A stretch of DNA of 64,000 nt from assembly GCF_037975245.1 (NCBI RefSeq), contig NC_092562.1:11077001-11141000 (forward strand). Reading direction: 5' to 3'. Below the pieces are notes generated by a model that saw nothing but the letters and a program-made list of their open reading frames with translations, ran no database searches and had not been told where the DNA came from. The position numbers were made by a program, and so were the translations under genes. The stretch is from Apostichopus japonicus (lineage: Eukaryota > Echinodermata > Holothuroidea > Aspidochirotida > Stichopodidae). Positions 62,303-64,000 of the stretch are shown here, piece after piece; the first letter of the stretch is position 1, and the number at the start of each line of letters is the position of its first letter.

Positions 62303-63870
62303 GTACGTGCATTCCTCGTTTATAGATATCATCACATATACCATTTGTTACTGGTCACTTTGGCTTCATTTTGATAACATCATGTATTTTTTGCTAATTG
62401 AAGTTATGTCTTCGTTAACAGGTAAAGCCTCGGGGGGCGATTAACACCGCGGGTGGTTCTTAAACAGGGAAGAAATCCTTGAACAACAGAACACAAATTA
62501 AATGAAACAATAGAATACCAATGAATGACATTCAGCACCCGTTTATCCATGCCCTTTTTTGTTGTTGACACGTTGTGATGCATGTGATGTGAGGTTCCAT
62601 TGAATATTGCATTGCATCTGATGGGCTGTGTGTTAGACTTTACAGTCCAGTCGCTTTAATTAATAAACCCCAGTCATGTCTCAATAGTTAAAAGTGATTT
62701 AGAAATGCAACATAGACATAGAAATACGTAGAAAAATACATAGAAGAAACATAGAAATGCAACAAAAGGTATCCATAGAAATACGTAGAAAATACATAGA
62801 AGAAACATAGAAATGCAACAAAAGGTATGCATAGAAATACATAGAAGAAAAATACATAGAAGAAACATAGAAACGCAACACACTGTAGAAATGCAACATA
62901 GACATAGCTGTGTTTTGTAAGTAATTACAACATATAACAGTTAAGTTTGTGAGTTAAGTTTTCCTTTTTTTTCTATAAATAATATTAACTTTCAAATGTT
63001 GAAACAATATATAGATTATTGAAAAGCAGGAAGAAGGGCGGGAGAAAAGAAACGATACAGACATATGTTATCTCCACCCATTTCCCCACAGCTCCCCCTC
63101 CCTCCTCCCCTCCCCTTCCCTCCCGATCACTGAAAAATTGAGTTGTGCGATATTTAAACTACACAACAATACAGGTCACTAGCGTGACTACTTACGTTTC
63201 ATTTCAAATGAGTAGAGCTTTCGTGTAACATTTTTTTAATTTGCTATTTTGTATGTGCTTCATATCGGTGGAAATCACATCCTAATAACACTGATATTGT
63301 ATCACGAAGGGTTTTCACATTTTGTAAACAGCAACAGCAGAATGGATTATGTCATCATGCATACTTCAGCTGCAAATAAAAAAAATATATCATTTAGTGT
63401 TATTAATAATATTTCAATGAAATATCTAGATATGAGAAATTTCTACAAAAAGAAAAGATCGATTTTTTTTATTATATACACAGATTACTTTGATAAATCA
63501 TCAAATATTTAAAATGTAGTAAATTTCAAGAAGTAATTCGACAAGAAGATTATTATAGCCTCAGTAAAGATTCCATCCGTGATGGCATCACAGACCACCC
63601 ACTGTTGGCCATTTTCTAGTGTAAGGGGTGGGCGAGAAGGGGGGGGGGTTAGTAATTTCAAAACAGTTTACATTTAATCAACCATATCTCGAGCTAGGAA
63701 TAAAATACTGAGATGTGGGAGGGAGGAGGAGGGGTGGCTGGGGGTGGTGGGAAGGACGTCAACCAACAGTATTTAATATTGTTCTTTGTAAGATAAACCT
63801 TACTATAGGTTGTCTGTCACATGTATTTATTTGAAGTATTTTTGATTACTTTATTCCTTTTCGAGGGCAG
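62303..63870 (+). other. Intron between LDLa exons 3 and 4
   Basis: 1568 bp, phase 1. It contains a short minisatellite at 62697-62905 and purine/pyrimidine-rich stretches at 63075-63125 and 63717-63760. Confidence 0.65.
62697..62905. repeat. Minisatellite of CATAGAAATGCAACA-type units, ~3.5 copies
   Basis: A 54-62-bp unit itself built from CATAGAAAT(A/G)C and CATAGAAGAA words. Minus-strand frames rich in Cys/Phe/Leu are by-products. Confidence 0.85.
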
Positions 63871-63996
63871 ATGTAGAAGTATATAGGCAAACTTACACTT
63901 GTTTGAACGGTACAGAAGTTGACGCAGTCTTGAGATGTGACTCTAACTCGGATTGTCCCGATGGAGAGGATGAGGAGGGATGTATAGACTGTCCTG
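63871..63996 (+). CDS. Atypical LDL-receptor class A exon 4, lacking two cysteines (continues off the window)
   Basis: The acceptor is TCGAGGGCAG. The split codon with the preceding T gives Tyr and the frame is open to the window edge. A possible donor (G|GTAG) at 63996/63997 would keep phase 1. The module reads Y-T-C-L-N-G-T-E-V-D-A-V-L-R-C-D-S-N-S-D-C-P-D-G-E-D-E-E-G-C. Cys2, Cys4, Cys5, Cys6 and the calcium box are present; Cys1 and Cys3, which pair with each other in LDLa, are both missing. N-G-T is a possible glycosylation site. Another cysteine follows (I-D-C-P-G). The exon type, phase and position leave little doubt that it belongs to the same gene. Confidence 0.8.
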
Positions 63997-64000
63997 GTAG

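Noticed and set aside
62674-62905. Cys/Phe-rich minus frames resembling membrane peptides
   Set aside because: Translation of a short minisatellite.

Overview
This window looks like nuclear DNA from an animal, probably a marine invertebrate deuterostome. The evidence is spliced exons with GT/AG borders, single-domain LDL-receptor class A exons bounded by phase-1 introns, an interstitial TTAGGG-type telomeric tract, tRNA-derived SINEs, hAT-like MITEs with 8-bp target duplications, a CR1/L2-like LINE fragment and a Ty1/copia gag remnant. The repeat vocabulary would suit an echinoderm such as a sea cucumber, but nothing here proves the species. No bacterial operons, CRISPR arrays, rRNA genes or intact tRNA genes were seen.

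Genes lie mainly at the two edges. On the minus strand at the left edge are the first two coding exons (1283-1307 and 1-762) of an unrecognised hydrophilic, acidic protein that runs off the window. On the plus strand at the right edge are four exons of a multi-LDLa protein (57141-57266, 61265-61372, 62180-62302, 63871-63996), all in phase 1, continuing past the window. The last LDLa module lacks exactly the two cysteines that normally pair as C1-C3. Between the edges only weak coding candidates exist: a signal-peptide-like first exon (7817-7900), a minus-strand terminal exon (9504-9733), and two possible 5' exons (31261-31434 and 35399-35432).

The rest is dominated by repeats. An 11-kb satellite complex (14404-25430) contains two related 43-bp arrays followed by 9 kb of 16-bp repeats with ~540-bp and ~3-kb higher-order structure. 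Six hAT-like MITEs with identifiable 8-bp duplications lie at 13586, 27800, 40317, 40840, 42051 and 59120. The one at 42051 is nested inside a dead LINE. Foldback elements occur at 12718 (carrying telomeric repeats), 36733, 46235 and 50003, and a TA-flanked MITE at 54948. Three SINE copies share one body.

Possible regulatory structure includes three perfect CRE palindromes (10195-10622), perfect DR1 nuclear-receptor sites inside a 270-bp tandem repeat (46975-47600), and eight copies of a GGTCACGTGTGTGAC-type E-box motif within 773 bp of an intron of the LDLa gene. That E-box cluster is the most unusual non-repeat signal in the window. All calls come from reading the sequence; no similarity search was run.
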